Source: JACKAN01 sp964502735 (GTDB taxonomy: Bacteria; Bdellovibrionota; Bdellovibrionia; Bdellovibrionales; UBA1609). Taken from it: a stretch of DNA of 64,000 bases. The notes under the pieces are model-generated. The model was not told the DNA's origin, made no database searches, and worked only from the letters and a program-made list of their open reading frames with translations. The stretch covers positions 56,569-120,568 of the forward strand of contig CAZCYD010000005.1 in assembly GCA_964502735.1 (NCBI GenBank). The letters run 5' to 3'. Below are positions 25,256 through 33,872 of the stretch, one piece after another; positions within the stretch are counted from its first letter, which is position 1, and the number at the start of each line of letters is the position of its first letter. Both the position numbers and the translations under genes were made by a program.

Positions 25256-26045
25256 GTATTGGATAGATCATCATATACAAGAAGCCGAGGAAATCGAAAT
25301 TGATGGAGATCTTTTCCATCACATATGTGGTGTTTGCAGACAAGATATTGGATCTAAATTTGAACTTCTTAATGAAGGGAAAAAGGCCTATTTGGTCGAG
25401 ATTGTCGCAAAAGGTAAGAAGGTGGCGCTTGCCAGGGTTTTAGAGTCAAGAGATTTGCCAGAATTAAAAAAGCCTTTAATTCGCCTTTGTATATCGATGC
25501 CAAAATTTTCAACCTTTGAAACTATTTTAGAAAAGTCTGTAGAGTTGGGGATTCATAGAGTGCAGCCTTTTTTTTCGGACTACAGCTTTGTTCGAGAGGC
25601 AAATAAAATTAGTCCCTCACGTCGAGATCGTTGGAATAAAATTGTGAAGTCAGCTTGTGAGCAAACGGGAAGAAGTCCGCTGATGACAGTTGAGGAGACT
25701 TTGGATCTAAAGCCTCTTTTACAGGAGTGGAATTCTGTGACCACTGATGCTCACTCTCAACAAGTACTTGGGCCCATTAACCGAGGAGGGACTGTCGGGG
25801 GTCTGTTCTTATACGAGGGCTGTGGCCGACAAGATCTTGTCCAAATTTTAAAAGAAATGAAGAGTCAAAACCTCCAAGAAGTGTGGATATTTATTGGAAG
25901 TGAGGGGGGATTTTCAGATAAAGAAGTTGAGTTGTTTCAATCAGTTAATATGCCTCCTGTAAGTTTGGGGGAGCAGGTCTTGAGGGTAGAAACCGCTTGC
26001 TTAGCTGTGACTAGCATCATAAAGTATGGACTCAATCTTTTTTAA
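25248..26045 (+). CDS. rsmE: 16S rRNA m3U1498 methyltransferase RsmE
   Basis: RsmE is a SPOUT-class enzyme that methylates U1498 in 16S rRNA. The 265 residues have the PUA-like N-terminus (RRYWIDHHIQEAEEIEIDGDLFHHICGVCRQDIG), ILEKSVELGIHRVQPFFSDYSF, RWNKIVKSACEQTGRSPLM, and the SAM-binding knot IFIGSEGGFSDKEVE plus LGEQVLRVETACLAVTSII. The start is a GTG at 25248 inside the end of prmA. The pairing prmA-rsmE is widespread. Confidence 0.94.
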   Translation: MRRYWIDHHIQEAEEIEIDGDLFHHICGVCRQDIGSKFELLNEGKKAYLVEIVAKGKKVALARVLESRDLPELKKPLIRLCISMPKFSTFETILEKSVELGIHRVQPFFSDYSFVREANKISPSRRDRWNKIVKSACEQTGRSPLMTVEETLDLKPLLQEWNSVTTDAHSQQVLGPINRGGTVGGLFLYEGCGRQDLVQILKEMKSQNLQEVWIFIGSEGGFSDKEVELFQSVNMPPVSLGEQVLRVETACLAVTSIIKYGLNLF

Positions 26046-26061
26046 TCCTTCCGGGGGAATA

Positions 26062-26979
26062 ATGGATTCATTTGACGATTTTGAAATGCGCCCACTTACA
26101 AAGGGGTTAGGTTTTCACAATAGAAAAAAGCTTGATAATGAAATTGCCGAAGAAGTCAAAAAAGAGATCCCTAAATCTTCTTCGCAGTTGACGGAGGATC
26201 AAGAGCTGCAAGAATTAATGTCTGCCCTTGATAGAGTTTCTAATCGTTTGGCCGTTTCAATGACAGATGCAGAACTTAAAGAAAAGCAGATACCTCAAGC
26301 GAAGGAGACGGATATTGAGATTGTACATCCCCTCCCTAAGAAGTCTCAATTTTCTACAGTTCACATAGAGCCACAAATACCTCTAAAAGAAAATATGCCC
26401 CCGATACTAGAGAGAGAAGTTCCTCAGATAAAAAATCAGATAAAAAAAGAAATTTCATATCCAGATTCAGTTGTAAGGCCTACTATTAAAACTTCAGTTT
26501 CTCACCATCAAGCTCACGGTAAAAGAAGGGGATCTGCCGACTCACATTCTGCTCGCCTACAACCAGCTGTTTTTAGTTTTAGCGCAGCGATATTAGATAC
26601 AATGATGGTTTTAGCTGTGGCCCTCATGTTTTTAATAACTTTGTTATTAGTTACAGGTGTTAAACTGGCAATGGTGTTTAAGGGAGTTCAAACTGATCTC
26701 ATGACTCAAGCCAGTATGTTTTTACTCTACATATCCGTGTTACAACTGTATGTGATTGTCTCTCGAAGTTTTTTTGGAAAAACACTTGGTGAGTGGACCT
26801 TTGAGTATCAAATGGGCGATGATAAACAGATTCAGTCGGCTATGTATCCGATACTTGTTTTGTGGAGAAGCCTTGTCGTTATGGCAACTGGAGTGGTCAC
26901 TCTTCCCTTGTTGTCGGTAGTTTTCCGAAGGGACCTAGCTTCCTTCTTAACGGGTTTGCAATTTTATAAAAAAGGTTAA
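26062..26979 (+). CDS. RDD-like membrane protein with a long cytoplasmic N-terminus
   Basis: 305 residues from an ATG at 26062, which has ccggggga upstream; an in-frame ATG at 26026 lies inside rsmE and is less likely. The first 165 residues are charged and Pro/Glu/Lys-rich. A C-terminal membrane domain of about 130 residues has three or four helices (FSAAILDTMMVLAVALMFLITLLLV; LLYISVLQLYVIV; YPILVLWRSLVVMATGVVTLPLL) with the SRSFFGKTLGEWTFEYQM segment typical of RDD proteins. Function is unknown. It lies three bases before the hldE-like gene. Confidence 0.75.
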   Translation: MDSFDDFEMRPLTKGLGFHNRKKLDNEIAEEVKKEIPKSSSQLTEDQELQELMSALDRVSNRLAVSMTDAELKEKQIPQAKETDIEIVHPLPKKSQFSTVHIEPQIPLKENMPPILEREVPQIKNQIKKEISYPDSVVRPTIKTSVSHHQAHGKRRGSADSHSARLQPAVFSFSAAILDTMMVLAVALMFLITLLLVTGVKLAMVFKGVQTDLMTQASMFLLYISVLQLYVIVSRSFFGKTLGEWTFEYQMGDDKQIQSAMYPILVLWRSLVVMATGVVTLPLLSVVFRRDLASFLTGLQFYKKG

Positions 26980-26981
26980 TT

Positions 26982-27491
26982 ATGGGCACGGTGGTCAGTC
27001 GCCAGCAGTTGCTGGAGGTACTCCATTCAATTAGGAACTCAAATGAGGGATCCAATAAGGATTTGAATAAAGAGTCAAAAAAGGTTGTTTTTACTAATGG
27101 TTGCTTTGATATTTTACACATCGGTCATGTTCGCTATTTAAAACAAGCTAAGACTTTAGGGGATGTACTTGTTGTGGGAATGAATAGTGACGCGAGTGTG
27201 AAGCGCTTAAAAGGTCCGACTCGTCCCATTCAATGTGAGCAAGATCGATCTGAGATCCTATCTTCGTTGGAATGTGTAGATTATGTTTGTCTGTTTGAGG
27301 AAGATACGCCTTTTGAGCTAATCAGAGAGCTATTGCCAGATGTCTTAGTAAAGGGCGGCGACTGGCCCACTGAGAGTATCGTGGGGTATGAAATCGTACT
27401 ACAAAATGGAGGACAAGTGTTGTCCTTAGATTTCGTAGAGGGTCGATCGAGCACAGCTATCATCAATAAAAGCAAAGACTCTCCAATATAA
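26982..27491 (+). CDS. hldE: D-glycero-beta-D-manno-heptose 1-phosphate adenylyltransferase (HldE C-domain type)
   Basis: This nucleotidyltransferase makes ADP-heptose for the lipopolysaccharide inner core. The 169 residues contain VVFTNGCFDILHIGHVRYLKQAK, the HIGH-type adenylyltransferase signature, then LVVGMNSDASVKRLKG, RPIQCEQDRSEILSSLECVDYV, ELLPDVLVKGGDW and VEGRSSTAIIN. The kinase half of bifunctional HldE is absent, as in organisms with split genes (often called rfaE2 or hldC). ADP-heptose could also serve the GT9 glycosyltransferases at 46-49 kb, but that is inference. Confidence 0.9.
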   Translation: MGTVVSRQQLLEVLHSIRNSNEGSNKDLNKESKKVVFTNGCFDILHIGHVRYLKQAKTLGDVLVVGMNSDASVKRLKGPTRPIQCEQDRSEILSSLECVDYVCLFEEDTPFELIRELLPDVLVKGGDWPTESIVGYEIVLQNGGQVLSLDFVEGRSSTAIINKSKDSPI

Positions 27492-27547
27492 AAAAATTAT
27501 TATATAACTCTAGGCTTGTGGGAATCTAGAACTGTGGCACTGAAGTC

Positions 27548-27573
27548 ACTATCAAAGATAGTTCTACTTTTTA
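27548..27573 (+). terminator. Probable terminator between convergent genes
   Basis: Stem actatc / gatagt with loop aaa (27548-27562), followed by tctacttttt. It lies where the hldE-like gene and the opposite-strand stress-protein gene meet. Confidence 0.6.
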
Positions 27574-28448
27574 GAAATATTTAAGAATGGTCGTTTTGTT
27601 AGCATAAGGATGCGTCGAGAAACAGATCCCATAAGTAATCTTTTTGTTATGTTCTTTTCCTCAACTATTGTAATTATTGTCCAGGCTTTAACCTTGTCTG
27701 CGAAGTCTACAACTGTTTCAGGAACAGAGCCCTTTTCTTTTAATTTGTGAAGGCTACCGCTGACTCCTTTAGATTTTAATTTTTTTAATAATAGAGGAGC
27801 ACTCTTTGTACTGGTATTTTTTGAACTTGAGAAAATTCTATTTACTAAATAAGATGGCGCTGGCTCTACGCAGACAATGTCAACATGGGCGCGCATAGTT
27901 TCTGCGAGCCTTATAATTGTTGTAATCTGTGTTTGAGAGTAGAGAAGGTTTTTATCTAAGGCGACAACTAGACGAGGTTTTTTTGCCAAATTTTTTAGCT
28001 TCAGTTGAGGTTTTATTATCCATACTGGAAGTTTTGCGGTCAATACTGCGGATTCAGCAAAGCTACCTAGCAACCAACGAGGGCGTCCTTCTTTTTCGTT
28101 GCTCATGATCACTAAAACATCACTGTTGATTTTTCTGGCAAATTTGTCCAACCTCTCAGACAAATAGTGATTTGAAGATCCCACTGCGCTCAACACTCGA
28201 ATAGAATCAAAATCAAACTCTCCATCAAGTGTATTTAAAATCTTTTGATGAGCTTCACCCATGTACTTTGTTTCATTTTTATAAAACCAAGAGTTGGGAA
28301 CCCCATACAAAGAGGAGTGAAGAATTGATGCTAACGTAGTTTGAGAAAAAACCCCCTGTTTTTGAAAGAGTCGAATGACATCAATAAAACTTTTCAGATA
28401 TTTGTCTTTTTTTATTGTTGGACTTATTGCCACTAATGCTTTTTGCAT
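27564..28448 (-). CDS. Tandem universal stress protein
   Basis: 294 residues made of two UspA-like domains. The first ends with SDVLVIMSNEKEGRPRWLLGSFAESAVLTAKLPVWIIKP, the second with AWTIITIVEEKNITKRLLMGSVSRRILMLTKRPFLNI. Both keep the G-S-(x)n-(R/A)-x-(I/L) arrangement around the nucleotide-binding loop, though the classic G-2x-G-9x-G(S/T) is degenerate. Proteins of this class are cytosolic and induced by stress; the exact role is unknown. It stands alone, upstream of nothing else in its orientation except the OMP-like gene. Confidence 0.8.
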   Translation of the reverse strand: MQKALVAISPTIKKDKYLKSFIDVIRLFQKQGVFSQTTLASILHSSLYGVPNSWFYKNETKYMGEAHQKILNTLDGEFDFDSIRVLSAVGSSNHYLSERLDKFARKINSDVLVIMSNEKEGRPRWLLGSFAESAVLTAKLPVWIIKPQLKLKNLAKKPRLVVALDKNLLYSQTQITTIIRLAETMRAHVDIVCVEPAPSYLVNRIFSSSKNTSTKSAPLLLKKLKSKGVSGSLHKLKEKGSVPETVVDFADKVKAWTIITIVEEKNITKRLLMGSVSRRILMLTKRPFLNISKK

Positions 28449-28495
28449 TTCCGTATAACAGCACAGTTTAACAAAATATTCAATTGTGAAGATAG

Positions 28496-29224
28496 TTAGA
28501 AGCGTAAACCGAGCTTGCTGCTAAAGTAAGTGTCTGTATATCTGTCTATTTGAGCTGATATAAATATATTTGAGTATTCGATATTGATTCCAATAAAGGC
28601 TTGATTCATCAGTTGGATCTCTTTCTCTTCGTTTGCATTATTATCAAGAACTCCATTAGGGCCGCCTAAAAATCTTCCTGTGCCCTGCGCTTTTCCAAGC
28701 CCTAAAAAAACGGAAATGTTATCGACGTTTAGACCGGTAATCAGTTGAAGAGCAAAGGTTTCATTCACAAAGGTATCTGAAATTCTAATGCTATGACCAG
28801 TAGTTGAAACAGAAAAAGTAAGTGGCAAAAATTTAGCTTGGTAAAAACTCCACCTAATCATGCCCCCATAGGTTTGGATTTTATCTTGGTGATTAAACGG
28901 AGCAAAGTTAAAGAAAATATCAACGTCATTATAGAGGCCCTTCCCTAGTGAAAGTTCTATAATTGAGACAGAAGATTCGTTATTAGTTGTTTGCTGGCCG
29001 AGCAGAGAAATTTCTTTGGTGTTTAATCGAGAGTAACTCGCTCCAACTTCAATTCCCGGGTATCCTCCTAGAGAATAAGGGTTTGAAAGAAATTTTGTGC
29101 TAGAGGGGATTCCAAATTCTTTAACAATTTTTTGTCTGTCAGTTTTAGATAGACCTTTGGGCAGTTCTAGAGCCTGAAGGGTATAAGATGTCAGATAGGT
29201 GAGAAGAAAGATTATAAGCCTCAA
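28496..29224 (-). CDS. Outer-membrane beta-barrel-like protein
   Basis: 242 residues from a TTG at 29224, chosen because AAGGAG lies exactly six bases upstream; an ATG 36 bases earlier has no such site. A signal peptide (RLIIFLLTYLTSYTLQALE) is followed by alternating strands such as GIEVGASYSRL, SVSIIELSLGKGLY, VDIFFNFAPF, MIRWSFYQAKFLPLTFSVS and IFISAQIDRY, and the protein ends in Phe (SSKLGLRF), the usual C-terminal signal of outer-membrane barrels. No family recognised. Confidence 0.7.
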   Translation of the reverse strand: MRLIIFLLTYLTSYTLQALELPKGLSKTDRQKIVKEFGIPSSTKFLSNPYSLGGYPGIEVGASYSRLNTKEISLLGQQTTNNESSVSIIELSLGKGLYNDVDIFFNFAPFNHQDKIQTYGGMIRWSFYQAKFLPLTFSVSTTGHSIRISDTFVNETFALQLITGLNVDNISVFLGLGKAQGTGRFLGGPNGVLDNNANEEKEIQLMNQAFIGINIEYSNIFISAQIDRYTDTYFSSKLGLRF

Positions 29225-29377
29225 AATAAACTCCTTAGAACAATGTGCAAAAGTATACACCCTACTATTTGATAGAGTCCATGGAGTAAAAGAATCAAAC
29301 AGGGAAAATCCACCATTTTTAGCAGAAGCGAAAAAAGTTCTTAGACTACGATTTTAGTTTACAACTAAGGTTTGAAC

Positions 29378-30490
29378 CTAGACTTTAAGAGATTCATCTA
29401 TGACTTGAATAGCCTCTTGAATAGCAGAGATAAGATGGTTGTCTTGCAGCCTCAAAACAACAGCTGAAAGAAGTTCTCGCGTGAGCTCATAATTGCGTTT
29501 AATGTTTTCTACTAAGAGATTCGAGGTTTGCGGCGTGTTTTCAGAAGGAATGCCCTGTTCAGAAGAAGAGTCAGTTACATTCTCTTTCGGTTTTAAATTT
29601 TGTTTAGCAGATAGAGCAATAAGATTGGCCGCGAGGAGGCTGGCCGAAGCTTGTTCAGAGTCTACAACAATTGACCTTAAAACATTGAGATATTGTAAGT
29701 TTTTATATACAGACAACTGCTCTTTTGCCGACCCCTTGACCTTATTAGATTGTCCTTCCGCAATTATCGAAGTGAGAAATAGAAAGCTATTATAACTGGG
29801 GGTGCTTCCCGCTGCAGTTACAGCCAAGGCATTCATCTCTTCACGACTGTCTTCTGTCATGGCTGTTAACACTTCATAGAAGGTTGTGGCTGGGATCAGA
29901 CGACTTTGATAATAGTCAACAAACTGCATAAGTAGCTTATAGTTAGGTTCTACTAGTAAAATTTTTAGCCACTCATCAGTAGACTGTGGAATTTCTGAGT
30001 CTGAAAAGTTGTTGTTAGGAGGGATAGGGCCTCCCCCTCCAGCTACATCTGAATTGGTACCATGGTTTTGTGCAGATGTATCTGGAGTGTCATCTGCTTT
30101 TTCATAATCCGCGCTGTAATCATCAGTGGTCGTGTTATCTTTAATTTTAACGACAGTTTTTTTCTTTTTTTTGTCTTTCTTTTTCTCTTTTTTGTTCTTT
30201 TCTTTTTTTGAGACTTCGCTAAAGGTGTGATCCTTTGCAAAGCCCGTTTTATCATTTTTATTCTTGTACAGTACTATAGCTTTTTGCCTGTCACTTTTAA
30301 GCTTTGTTGTTGAAGGGTGTTCTTTACTGACATGAAAAGGTTCAAAATCAAAAGCTTTCAATTCATGACCTTGGATTTCATTGGAGTTTCTTCCCAGAGA
30401 GGAATTCACTTGAAAGGACTTAAACATCTGCAAGGTCCCTCCAATTAGGAAGATGGCGGCATAAATATAAAGCTTTTGTCGATCTCTCAT
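29378..30490 (-). CDS. Membrane-anchored protein with a poly-lysine region
   Basis: 370 residues from the ATG at 30490. One N-terminal membrane segment (LYIYAAIFLIGGTLQMF) leaves the rest probably in the periplasm. Residues 95-117 are almost solid Lys and Glu (KKEKNKKEKKKDKKKKK), followed by an acidic and polar linker and a helical C-terminal domain from about residue 170 (TDEWLKILLVEPNYKLLMQFVDYYQSR onward). No family recognised. The lysine tract could bind nucleic acid, teichoic-like polymers or LPS, but nothing else supports any of these. Confidence 0.72.
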   Translation of the reverse strand: MRDRQKLYIYAAIFLIGGTLQMFKSFQVNSSLGRNSNEIQGHELKAFDFEPFHVSKEHPSTTKLKSDRQKAIVLYKNKNDKTGFAKDHTFSEVSKKEKNKKEKKKDKKKKKTVVKIKDNTTTDDYSADYEKADDTPDTSAQNHGTNSDVAGGGGPIPPNNNFSDSEIPQSTDEWLKILLVEPNYKLLMQFVDYYQSRLIPATTFYEVLTAMTEDSREEMNALAVTAAGSTPSYNSFLFLTSIIAEGQSNKVKGSAKEQLSVYKNLQYLNVLRSIVVDSEQASASLLAANLIALSAKQNLKPKENVTDSSSEQGIPSENTPQTSNLLVENIKRNYELTRELLSAVVLRLQDNHLISAIQEAIQVIDESLKV

Positions 30491-30713
30491 ATACAACTAA
30501 GGGGCAGGATTTGTGCCAAAATGAGATGATATAATTAACTGATATTACTAGCGTTTTTCATTGAGTCCGCAAATGTATTCAAAAAAGGACTGACAAGTTT
30601 TATAAGAGAAAGCTCAATTTTTATAAAAATATTAATAATATCAATATGTTAATTGTTTACTGTGAAAAATCTTTAGGTGCAAAATTTGTCACATTAGTAA
30701 ATATTTGCGATAT

Positions 30714-30799
30714 CGCCCAGTTTCTTTTTCGTGCAGCAAGACAATAATGAAATAATGCGAAGCATTAAGTTATTGTAACTATTTCCGATATACTGGGCG
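30714..30799. repeat. Triple nested inverted repeat before the 30811 gene
   Basis: Outer arms cgcccagt (30714-30721) / actgggcg (30792-30799), middle arms acaataa (30741-30747) / ttattgt (30770-30776), inner hairpin taatgc-gaa-gcatta (30753-30767). All arms are perfect and nested, so the whole 86 bases could fold into one long stem. The candidate sigma28 promoter lies in its right half. Confidence 0.75.
30765..30791 (+). promoter_or_regulatory. Candidate sigma28 promoter before the 30811 gene
   Basis: TTAA at 30765-30768, 15 bases, then TCCGATAT at 30784-30791. The spacing equals that of the flagellin promoters; the -10 differs from GCCGATAA in two places. Confidence 0.45.
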
Positions 30800-30810
30800 G
30801 AGGTCTATAA

Positions 30811-31137
30811 TTGAAACTGTCTTTAATTGAGCCTTTTGCCGTTCGTCCAGCCCAAGAGAATGAGGGTGCAGAGGGAGCTAATCCAATAAAAGAATTGATT
30901 GTGCCTCGGGTGCAAACAAATGTGGAGACCCAACCGGATTCTACAAATCAGGGGGGGGCTCGGCAGTCCTCTGTTATTTATTTAGATTTTGTCCGTGAAA
31001 TGCGGAGTCGTAAAAGAAGAATTCTACAGGAGGGTCAAGGCCTGTGGGTGGCAAAAAAAATTGGCATTTATCACGACAATCAAGAAAACATGAGCCTCTT
31101 AGAACTGATCGGAACCCGCTTGAATAAAAACTATTAA
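30811..31137 (+). CDS. Small protein of unknown function beside the flagellin cluster
   Basis: 108 residues from a TTG at 30811 with GGAGG eight bases upstream. The N-terminal half is polar and probably disordered (EENEGAEGANPIKELIVPRVQTNVETQ style). The C-terminal half has a basic stretch, REMRSRKRRILQEGQGLWVAKK, and a short amphipathic end. No family recognised. A candidate sigma28 promoter suggests it is expressed with the flagellins. Confidence 0.6.
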   Translation: MKLSLIEPFAVRPAQENEGAEGANPIKELIVPRVQTNVETQPDSTNQGGARQSSVIYLDFVREMRSRKRRILQEGQGLWVAKKIGIYHDNQENMSLLELIGTRLNKNY

Positions 31138-31143
31138 TTCGAG

Positions 31144-31287
31144 CCCCGGCAACCCCGGCAACCCCGGCGGTGCCAGGCCCTAATTTGCAAGTTTCGGTCC
31201 TGAGCTATCAATTTTTCTGTGGTTTGTGCAAATTAGGGCCTGGCACCGCCGGGATTGCCGGGGTTGCCGGGGTTGGTGCCTTTTTTT
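31144..31287 (+). terminator. 46-bp inverted repeat ending in a T-run
   Basis: Arms at 31144-31189 and 31227-31272 match over 46 bases with one mismatch; each contains three aaccccggc-type units and the sequence ggtgccaggccctaa. The loop is 37 bases. ggtgcc and seven T follow the right arm (31276-31287), so it can work as a terminator, but it is far larger than needed and its core recurs at 55935, so it is better seen as a repetitive (REP-like) element. Confidence 0.8.
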
Positions 31288-31309
31288 AGATCTTTTTTTA
31301 GGTTGAGAC

Positions 31310-31336
31310 TTAAGTAATAACGCGATGCGCCGATAA
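31310..31336 (+). promoter_or_regulatory. Sigma28 promoter of flagellin 1
   Basis: TTAA at 31310-31313, 15 bases, GCCGATAA at 31329-31336. The -10 is the exact sigma28 consensus. Confidence 0.75.
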
Positions 31337-31402
31337 GCCTTTTGACTACTGAAATGAAACTGTCTGTGGGCCCTTTTTCCTGTGGGAAGGAGAGGTGCTT
31401 CA

Positions 31403-32233
31403 ATGGCTTTTAGAATACAATCGGGGACGGCTTCCATAGCGGCCCAGAGGTATCTTAGCAAGTCTCAGAATCAAGTTGAGACATCACTAAAAAAACTTTC
31501 TTCAGGCTCTCGCACTGTTAACGCTGGTAGCGATGCCGCAGGCTTTGCGATTGCAGAAGGTCTTCGTGGACAAGTGAGGGGTCTAAAGCAAGCTGAACAA
31601 AACGCTCAGACAGCCTTAGCATTTGTGCAGACAGCTGAGGGGGGATTAAATGAACAGAATAACATTCTGATAAGGTTGCGTGAACTGGCTGTTCAGTCTG
31701 CAAGTGACACCATTGGAGACACCGAGCGAGCTTTTGTAGATAAAGAATTCCAACAGCTTATAGCAGAGTTTGATCGCATAGCTCAGTCGACAAGGTTTGG
31801 TAACAGACAGTTGCTAACAGGCTCGGGGGAGGATTTTGAGTTTCACGTAGGGTCTACAAAAGGCTCGGACAGTATTATTAAATTCTCTCTCCATGCCAAT
31901 ACAACGGCAGATGAAGTGGAAATTGACGGTTTAGATGTCAGAGATCAAGACGAAGCAAGAGAAGCTTTGTCGGATATTGACTCAGCTCTATTAAAGTTGG
32001 CAGATGCGAGATCTACATTTGGAGCTGTTCAATCTCGATTCCAGTTCGCCATTGATAACTTGTCGGTCCAACAGCAGAATCTAGAAGAAGCTCGATCAAT
32101 CATTGCTGATGTAGATGTTGCAGAGGAGATCAGCAATTTAACTAAGCATCAGATTTTACAGGATATTGGAGTCTCAGTTTTGGCTCAGGCCAATGCTACT
32201 CCACAGCGAGCATTAAAACTGATTAATTCGTAA
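31403..32233 (+). CDS. fliC: Flagellin 1
   Basis: 276 residues with the flagellin D0/D1 layout: N-terminal QSGTASIAAQRYLSKSQNQVETSLKKLSSGSRTVNAGSDAAGFAIAEGLRGQVRGL and C-terminal DVDVAEEISNLTKHQILQDIGVSVLAQANATPQRALKLI. The variable centre is short, as in most of this set. It differs more from flagellins 3-5 than those do from each other, for instance NAGSDAAGFAIAE in place of KAADDAAGLSISE. The ATG at 31403 is preferred over one at 31382 because aaggag lies between them. Confidence 0.95.
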   Translation: MAFRIQSGTASIAAQRYLSKSQNQVETSLKKLSSGSRTVNAGSDAAGFAIAEGLRGQVRGLKQAEQNAQTALAFVQTAEGGLNEQNNILIRLRELAVQSASDTIGDTERAFVDKEFQQLIAEFDRIAQSTRFGNRQLLTGSGEDFEFHVGSTKGSDSIIKFSLHANTTADEVEIDGLDVRDQDEAREALSDIDSALLKLADARSTFGAVQSRFQFAIDNLSVQQQNLEEARSIIADVDVAEEISNLTKHQILQDIGVSVLAQANATPQRALKLINS

Positions 32234-32422
32234 CAGGGCGGGCGATAATTTCTAAATAGGTGGGGTGTGGGATCCCCACTGTCTCCTTATTGAATTCTTT
32301 TCTGTAAATAACCACCGATTTTGTCTCAAATCACGACGGTTCAGTAAAAAAAAATAAAAAAAGATTGTTAAATAAAAACAGATACAAGATGCGCTGCGTT
32401 TATCAAAAACTAGACCAAAGCC

Positions 32423-32449
32423 TAAAGTTTCCTAGACCTAGGTCGATAG
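32423..32449 (+). promoter_or_regulatory. Sigma28 promoter of flagellin 2
   Basis: TAAA at 32423-32426, 15 bases, GTCGATAG at 32442-32449. The spacer contains cctagaccta. A leader of about 235 bases follows. Confidence 0.65.
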
Positions 32450-32527
32450 TGAGTGTGAACGCGTTGAAGCTCTTGAGAAGTTTTCATTTCAGTAGTCACG
32501 AAATGGTACCTCCCAAGTCCTAGATGC

Positions 32528-32553
32528 GGCAAAGGGTCAATCACCCCTTTGCC
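32528..32553 (+). promoter_or_regulatory. Hairpin in the flagellin 2 leader
   Basis: ggcaaaggg (32528-32536) pairs with ccctttgcc (32545-32553). No T-run follows, so it is more likely a leader structure affecting stability or translation than a terminator. Confidence 0.5.
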
Positions 32554-32691
32554 TCATTTACTTCAACATAAACAATTTACCAGACACGGATTAGTCCGCC
32601 GGGGTTTGCCTTATGCTCAGTGGGAACAATTGAGGGGTAGGCTTTGTGGCAGAGCTTTCTGGAGTGAAAGCCTAAAAATACGGAGGCCAAA

Positions 32692-33516
32692 ATGGGCTTA
32701 AGAATAAACACAAACCAAGCGTCGATAGCTGCACAAAGGCAGTTGTCTAAGCAACAAAAGCGTTTAGAGCACTCGCAAACAGCTCTATCTTCAGGCTCGA
32801 GGATTGTTACCGCCAGTGATGATGCTGCTGGATTAACAATTGCTGAGAACATTCGAGGGCAAGTTGTAGGTATAAGGATGGCGAGGAACAACGCTTACAA
32901 TGCCCAATCCCTTATTCAGATATCAGAGGGAGGATTGCAAGAAATCAACAATATTTTAATTCGTTTAAGAGAGTTGGGTGTTCAGGGTGCATCAGACACA
33001 GTTTCGGATGTAGAGCGTGAGTTTTTAAATCAAGAAGCTAAACAACTAGTAGAAGAATCTGAAAGGATTGCTCAGTCTACAAAGTTCGGAAATAAGACAT
33101 TATTAAATGGATCTGGCGAGGAGCTGGAATATCATGTTGGCCCTTTTGCCGGACCCGAGAACGTTATCAAATACAGCATTGAGGCTGATGCAACGATTGG
33201 AACTCTAGGCATTGATGGAGTCTCGGTAGCAGATAAAGACTCGGCTAAAGATACGTTGAGTTCTGTTGATGAAGCTATAGTCAAACTAGGTAAGATGAGA
33301 GCCGACTTTGGAGCCGTTCAGTCAAGACTAAACATCACAGTTAGTAACTTGGATATTCAAAACGAGAATCTTACGGCTGCTCAAGGGCGCATTAAAGATG
33401 CGGATATTGCCTTCGAAACAGCTGAGATGACATCAGCTCAAGTCTTACAGCAGGCTTCTATTAATGTTTTAGCTCAGGCCAACCAAAACGGAGCCTCAGC
33501 TCTTAAACTTATATAA
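32692..33516 (+). CDS. fliC: Flagellin 2
   Basis: 274 residues. N-terminus GLRINTNQASIAAQRQLSKQQKRLEHSQTALSSGSRIVTASDDAAGLTIAENIRGQ; C-terminus DADIAFETAEMTSAQVLQQASINVLAQANQNGASALKLI. The centre (GSGEELEYHVGPFAGPENVIKYSI) resembles flagellin 1 more than 3-5, so 1 and 2 form one subgroup. cggagg stands seven bases before the ATG. Two terminators lie 160-230 bases downstream. Confidence 0.96.
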   Translation: MGLRINTNQASIAAQRQLSKQQKRLEHSQTALSSGSRIVTASDDAAGLTIAENIRGQVVGIRMARNNAYNAQSLIQISEGGLQEINNILIRLRELGVQGASDTVSDVEREFLNQEAKQLVEESERIAQSTKFGNKTLLNGSGEELEYHVGPFAGPENVIKYSIEADATIGTLGIDGVSVADKDSAKDTLSSVDEAIVKLGKMRADFGAVQSRLNITVSNLDIQNENLTAAQGRIKDADIAFETAEMTSAQVLQQASINVLAQANQNGASALKLI

Positions 33517-33526
33517 GTTAAAAGGA

Positions 33527-33555
33527 GGAAGGCTTACAGCCCCCGTAGGCCTTCC
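33527..33555 (+). terminator. Hairpin just after flagellin 2
   Basis: ggaaggcttac / gtaggccttcc with one mismatch and a C-rich loop, 11 bases after the stop codon. No T-run follows; it may be a 3'-end stabilising hairpin. Confidence 0.5.
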
Positions 33556-33673
33556 CATTTGCAATAGGCTCTTATTTGTGAGTGTACGTAAGCAAAAATC
33601 AGATAAGACAGACTTTTGGATAATTTTTTAACGTGAGTTCTTTTGTTTAAAAAGAACTTATTCTTAAGAAATT

Positions 33674-33709
33674 AAGTCTCCAGGCCCACAGACACGATGG
33701 AGACTTTTT
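33674..33709 (+). terminator. Terminator downstream of flagellin 2
   Basis: aagtctcca (33674-33682) / tggagactt (33698-33706) followed by ttt. Confidence 0.6.
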
Positions 33710-33716
33710 AAGCCCG

Positions 33717-33750
33717 CCCTGGGGTTATCCCACATGCCCCAGGGTTTTTT
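33717..33750 (+). terminator. Second terminator downstream of flagellin 2
   Basis: ccctgggg / ccccaggg (arms 33717-33724 and 33737-33744) followed by six T. With the hairpin just upstream it makes a tandem terminator. Confidence 0.85.
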
Positions 33751-33872
33751 AATACGCCACTCTCTTGCGCATTCCCTGTGAGGACAAACAAAAACAACTT
33801 TCTGGCCACGACAGCATCTACAATTTCCAAAGATTGAAGTCTTTGTAGGGTCTTAATTTTCTAGTAGGCCTT

